From: Candidatus Paceibacter sp.
GTDB taxonomy: Bacteria > Patescibacteriota > Minisyncoccia > UBA6257 > HR35
Assembly (NCBI GenBank): GCA_023255765.1
Contig: JAGDVT010000003.1
Location: 1-5,244, forward strand
Length of the DNA: 5,244 nucleotides
Direction of reading: 5' to 3'
The notes under the pieces are model-generated. The model had not been told where the DNA came from. It ran no database searches and saw only the letters and a list, made by a program, of their open reading frames with translations. Below, piece by piece: positions 3,045-5,244 of the stretch; within the stretch, counting starts at the first letter, position 1, and each line of letters starts with the position of its first letter. The position numbers were made by a program, and so were the translations under genes.

Positions 3045-4453
3045 TGATTGAAGTTTTGTATAGAGAATATAGGCTAAAGATTTTTGACAAAAGTTATATA
3101 AAAAGGGAGTTTAGGAAGCCTTGGGTGGAGCCTAATTTTTGTTGTTTTGATGCTGAGTTATGGAGTGGGGAGGTACCGCTTGGGATTATAGAGATAACTT
3201 GGGATGAGCAAGAGAATTTTTTGCATATAAGGAGGGCTTGTGATAAAGAAGGTAGATTTTATAGAGATATAGCTTTTGTGAAGAATTTTGAAAATAATTT
3301 TTATAAAGTGAATTATGAATTAAAAGAAGAGTTTAAGATTGATGATCCGAAATTTGATTTTGTTCCGCTTTTAAATTTTGCAAAGCAAAAATTAATAGAA
3401 AATTTAATTGATAAAAGAAAATTAAAGGTTTACAAAACTAAATTTTTGTATGAGCCTTTTATTTTGCATAGTTCACCTGTGATACTTGTTTCTCCGATGG
3501 GATTAGGAAAAAGTATTTTTTGTTATTGGCTTGCTTTTAGAATACAAAATGGTTTTCCTTTAATTTTAAAAGATCAAATTTTTGATAATTATTGTGAGCC
3601 TAAAAGAGTAGTTTATTTAAGCTTTGAGGGAAATGAAGAAGAGATAGAAGAAAAGATTAGAGCTATTAAAAGAGGTTATGAAGAAAATGAAAAGGTTCTT
3701 TTTGAGAAGGAGATAGAAGATTTTTATCATGAATATTTTACGTTTCCTTTTAGTTCTTATTTAGCAAGAAAAAGATTGAGAGAAATAATTTCTGTTATAG
3801 AGCCAGATTTAATTATTATTGATAGCGTAACCACGGCATTGCTTGCTCAAAGTGAGCTTAAGCAAGCTGATTATCTTTTTAATTATATTAAAACAATTTT
3901 AGAGCCAAGAAATATTGCCATTTTATTGATTATGCATCCTTCAAAAGCAGATCTTAGAGAAGAGTTAATAACACCTAAAGGACCTACAATTTATATGGCA
4001 AATCCAAGAATAGTGTGGGGATTAGATAGAATAGGAGAATTTGAAAATGGTTTTCAAATACAAATCAAATCTATAAAAGACAATTTAGGATTGAATAAAA
4101 CATCTTATAAATTTACTGTAAATTTTAAAAGTAAATTTGTAGAAAATGAAGATGGAATTGAAAGCCAAGAATTAATTGATATTAAATTTGTTGAGCTTGT
4201 GGATGAAAGTTTAGAATTATCTACTATTTCTCAAAAATGTTTGGAATATCTTAAAGAAAAAGAGACAGCAAGTATAGAAGAGATAGCAAATTATTATAAG
4301 CTTAATGATAAAATAGTTGCAACCATTTTAGCAAGGCTTGTTAAATCAAATAAAGTTGTAAGAGTTGGTCGTGGAAGATATGCACTTAAAGAAGAAGGAA
4401 AAGATATTAAAAATAAACTTGTACCGGGCAATGATGAAAATATTCCCTTTTAA
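3044..4453 (+). CDS. RecA-fold ATPase with C-terminal winged helix, RepA-like
   Basis: The start ATG overlaps the preceding stop, with AAGGGG seven bases upstream. Residues 1-135 form an aromatic- and charge-rich N-terminal region I cannot assign. The core resembles AAA_25/RepA-type hexameric ATPases. Walker A is SPMGLGKS (150-157; the first glycine of the usual pattern is serine). YLSFEGNEEE with E195 fits the family's usual strand and acidic position. Walker B is PDLIIIDS with D260. LLIMHPSK (about 294-301) matches the sensor histidine segment. GPTIYMANPRIVWGLDR (313-329) matches the conserved small-residue and arginine stretch before the last strands. Residues 394-448 look like a winged helix (IEEIANYYKLNDKIVATILARLVKSN, then VVRVGRGRYAL) for DNA binding. 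Such proteins act in plasmid or phage replication as helicase or helicase loader, or as DNA-dependent motors. No primase or DnaB gene is visible nearby. The exact role is inferred. Confidence 0.85.
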   Translation: MIEVLYREYRLKIFDKSYIKREFRKPWVEPNFCCFDAELWSGEVPLGIIEITWDEQENFLHIRRACDKEGRFYRDIAFVKNFENNFYKVNYELKEEFKIDDPKFDFVPLLNFAKQKLIENLIDKRKLKVYKTKFLYEPFILHSSPVILVSPMGLGKSIFCYWLAFRIQNGFPLILKDQIFDNYCEPKRVVYLSFEGNEEEIEEKIRAIKRGYEENEKVLFEKEIEDFYHEYFTFPFSSYLARKRLREIISVIEPDLIIIDSVTTALLAQSELKQADYLFNYIKTILEPRNIAILLIMHPSKADLREELITPKGPTIYMANPRIVWGLDRIGEFENGFQIQIKSIKDNLGLNKTSYKFTVNFKSKFVENEDGIESQELIDIKFVELVDESLELSTISQKCLEYLKEKETASIEEIANYYKLNDKIVATILARLVKSNKVVRVGRGRYALKEEGKDIKNKLVPGNDENIPF

Positions 4454-4464
4454 AGGAGGTGTAT

Positions 4465-4842
4465 ATGAAATTATTATGGGAAATTTTAAAAACTAAATTA
4501 GAAGGAGCTTTTGTTCAAGCTGATAAAAAAGGAATAAGGTATTATCTTTTTAAAGGATTGGAAGAAGGAAAAATTAGTTTGACAAAATGTTATATTTTTA
4601 GCAGAAAAATAATTGATTTGAATGAAATTGATTTAGATTTGATTATAGAGTTTTATGAAGCTGGAATTTTAAATGATAATGAAGTTTATGAAATTATTGA
4701 CAATGCAATAAAAGAAGGTAAGATAGAACAAAAAAGTTTAGAAAAAGATTTAGGTTATGCATATATTAAAAAATGTGGTAATATATATTTAGTTTATGAT
4801 TATGAAGGTAATTTTACAGGAATTTTAAAAAATTGGGAATAA
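4465..4842 (+). CDS. Uncharacterised protein, 125 residues
   Basis: I do not recognise this protein. ATG at 4465 is chosen because the upstream in-frame GTG at 4459 is part of the AAAGGAGGTG ribosome binding site. The gene begins 11 bases after the ATPase stop, so it probably shares its message. The product is lysine- and glutamate-rich, soluble in appearance and without signal peptide or membrane segment. Residues 1-30 are mostly helical (LLWEILKTKLEGAFVQADKKG). A middle part is rich in acidic and isoleucine/leucine residues (about 47-90) and predicted helical. The last 30 residues alternate hydrophobic and polar residues (AYIKKCGNIYLVYDYEGNF), suggesting strands. Codon use matches the ATPase gene. 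Position between a replication-type ATPase and a tail-fibre-like gene does not settle which module it belongs to. Confidence 0.8.
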   Translation: MKLLWEILKTKLEGAFVQADKKGIRYYLFKGLEEGKISLTKCYIFSRKIIDLNEIDLDLIIEFYEAGILNDNEVYEIIDNAIKEGKIEQKSLEKDLGYAYIKKCGNIYLVYDYEGNFTGILKNWE

Positions 4843-4861
4843 AAAAAGAGGGGGGATTTAG

Positions 4862-5244
4862 ATGCCTTGGATATCAAGGCCATTTGATTATTATGGGACA
4901 TCAGCTAATCAAATTTTAGAAGATTTAGAACAAGCAAATGATAATTTTGAGATTTTAGGAAATTGTTTTGTTAATAATGATCCTACTACTGGTATAGCTA
5001 AAAATGCGGATAATTCAGACAAAGTAGATGGATTTCATGCGAGTCAAACTCCAGCGGCAAATACTATACCAGTTGCAGGTGCAGATGGGAAATTAGATAG
5101 TGGTTGGCTAAAGATAAATGCAACAACTACTCCTACGCCAAATGCTATTCCTCAAGCAGATGCAAATGGAAAGATAAATACAGGTTGGTTAAATGCTTCA
5201 GCTTCTCCTTTGGCTAATCAAATCCCTATTTTAGATGCAAATGC
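4862..5244 (+). CDS. Tail-fibre-like phage protein, N-terminal part
   Basis: ATG at 4862 follows GAGGGGGG (4848-4855) with a six-base spacer, 19 bases after the previous stop. The frame is open for 127 codons to the window end, so the C-terminus is missing. Residues 1-40 include a helix-like LEDLEQANDNFEIL followed by NNDPTTG. Residues 48-61 contain the DNSDKVDGFHAS motif seen in many phage tail-fibre and tail-tip proteins. From residue 62 a repeat of 25-27 residues appears, with ANTIP...ADGKLDSGWL, PNAIP...ANGKINTGWL and ANQIP. Such repeats usually form the elongated trimeric shaft of receptor-binding fibres on the virion. No signal peptide is seen. The assignment rests on motif resemblance; another repetitive structural or surface protein is possible. 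Confidence 0.75.
   Translation, partial: MPWISRPFDYYGTSANQILEDLEQANDNFEILGNCFVNNDPTTGIAKNADNSDKVDGFHASQTPAANTIPVAGADGKLDSGWLKINATTTPTPNAIPQADANGKINTGWLNASASPLANQIPILDAN
5045..5244 (+). repeat. Coding tandem repeat of the tail-fibre-like protein
   Basis: Each unit reads roughly T/S-P-x-x-N-x-I-P, then a D-A-N-G-K-I turn, then G-W-L. IP lies at residues 69-70, 96-97 and 121-122, and GWL at 81-83 and 108-110, so the period is 27 then 25 residues. The array is cut by the window edge, so the copy number is unknown. Confidence 0.7.

Overview
The window looks like part of a bacteriophage, prophage or phage-plasmid from an AT-rich bacterium. The evidence is a phage-type amidoligase gene at the left edge, a tail-fibre-like repeat protein at the right edge, strong AGGAGG ribosome binding sites and TTGACN-type promoters. 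The host cannot be named from the sequence. The left-hand gene is visibly richer in G+C than the right-hand genes, so the two flanks may differ in history.

Layout. Bases 1-855 (minus strand) hold the 5' part of a COOH-NH2 ligase of the phage phiEco32 type, cut by the window edge. Bases 856-1845 hold no gene I can support, but they are highly structured: a phased 10-bp array (941-1010), a reversal of strand composition near 1250, an array of about 13 units of 17-19 bp (1280-1505), three abutting inverted repeats (1520-1572) and a GC-rich island with a CGTGGG hexamer repeat. A 58-residue AbrB-like protein follows (1846-2022). A second gene-poor stretch (2023-2822) contains a polypurine tract, a 13-bp duplicated repeat, a nearly pure A/T tract, a G-rich sector, a perfect-period 11-bp array of six units (2541-2606) and a 13-bp inverted repeat that brackets a promoter. 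From 2823 four co-directional genes are tightly packed: a second AbrB-like protein of 73 residues, a 469-residue RecA-fold ATPase with a C-terminal winged helix, a 125-residue protein I do not recognise, and the start of the tail-fibre-like protein.

How it may work together (inference). The repeat arrays, the A/T-only tract, the compositional switch and the neighbouring ATPase with two tiny DNA-binding proteins resemble a replication origin or a partition/regulatory centre. The small proteins are candidates for binding the arrays or the inverted repeats, and the ATPase for acting as a RepA-like helicase or helicase loader. The unusual part is the density and variety of short tandem arrays, not any single gene. 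Nothing here proves origin function.
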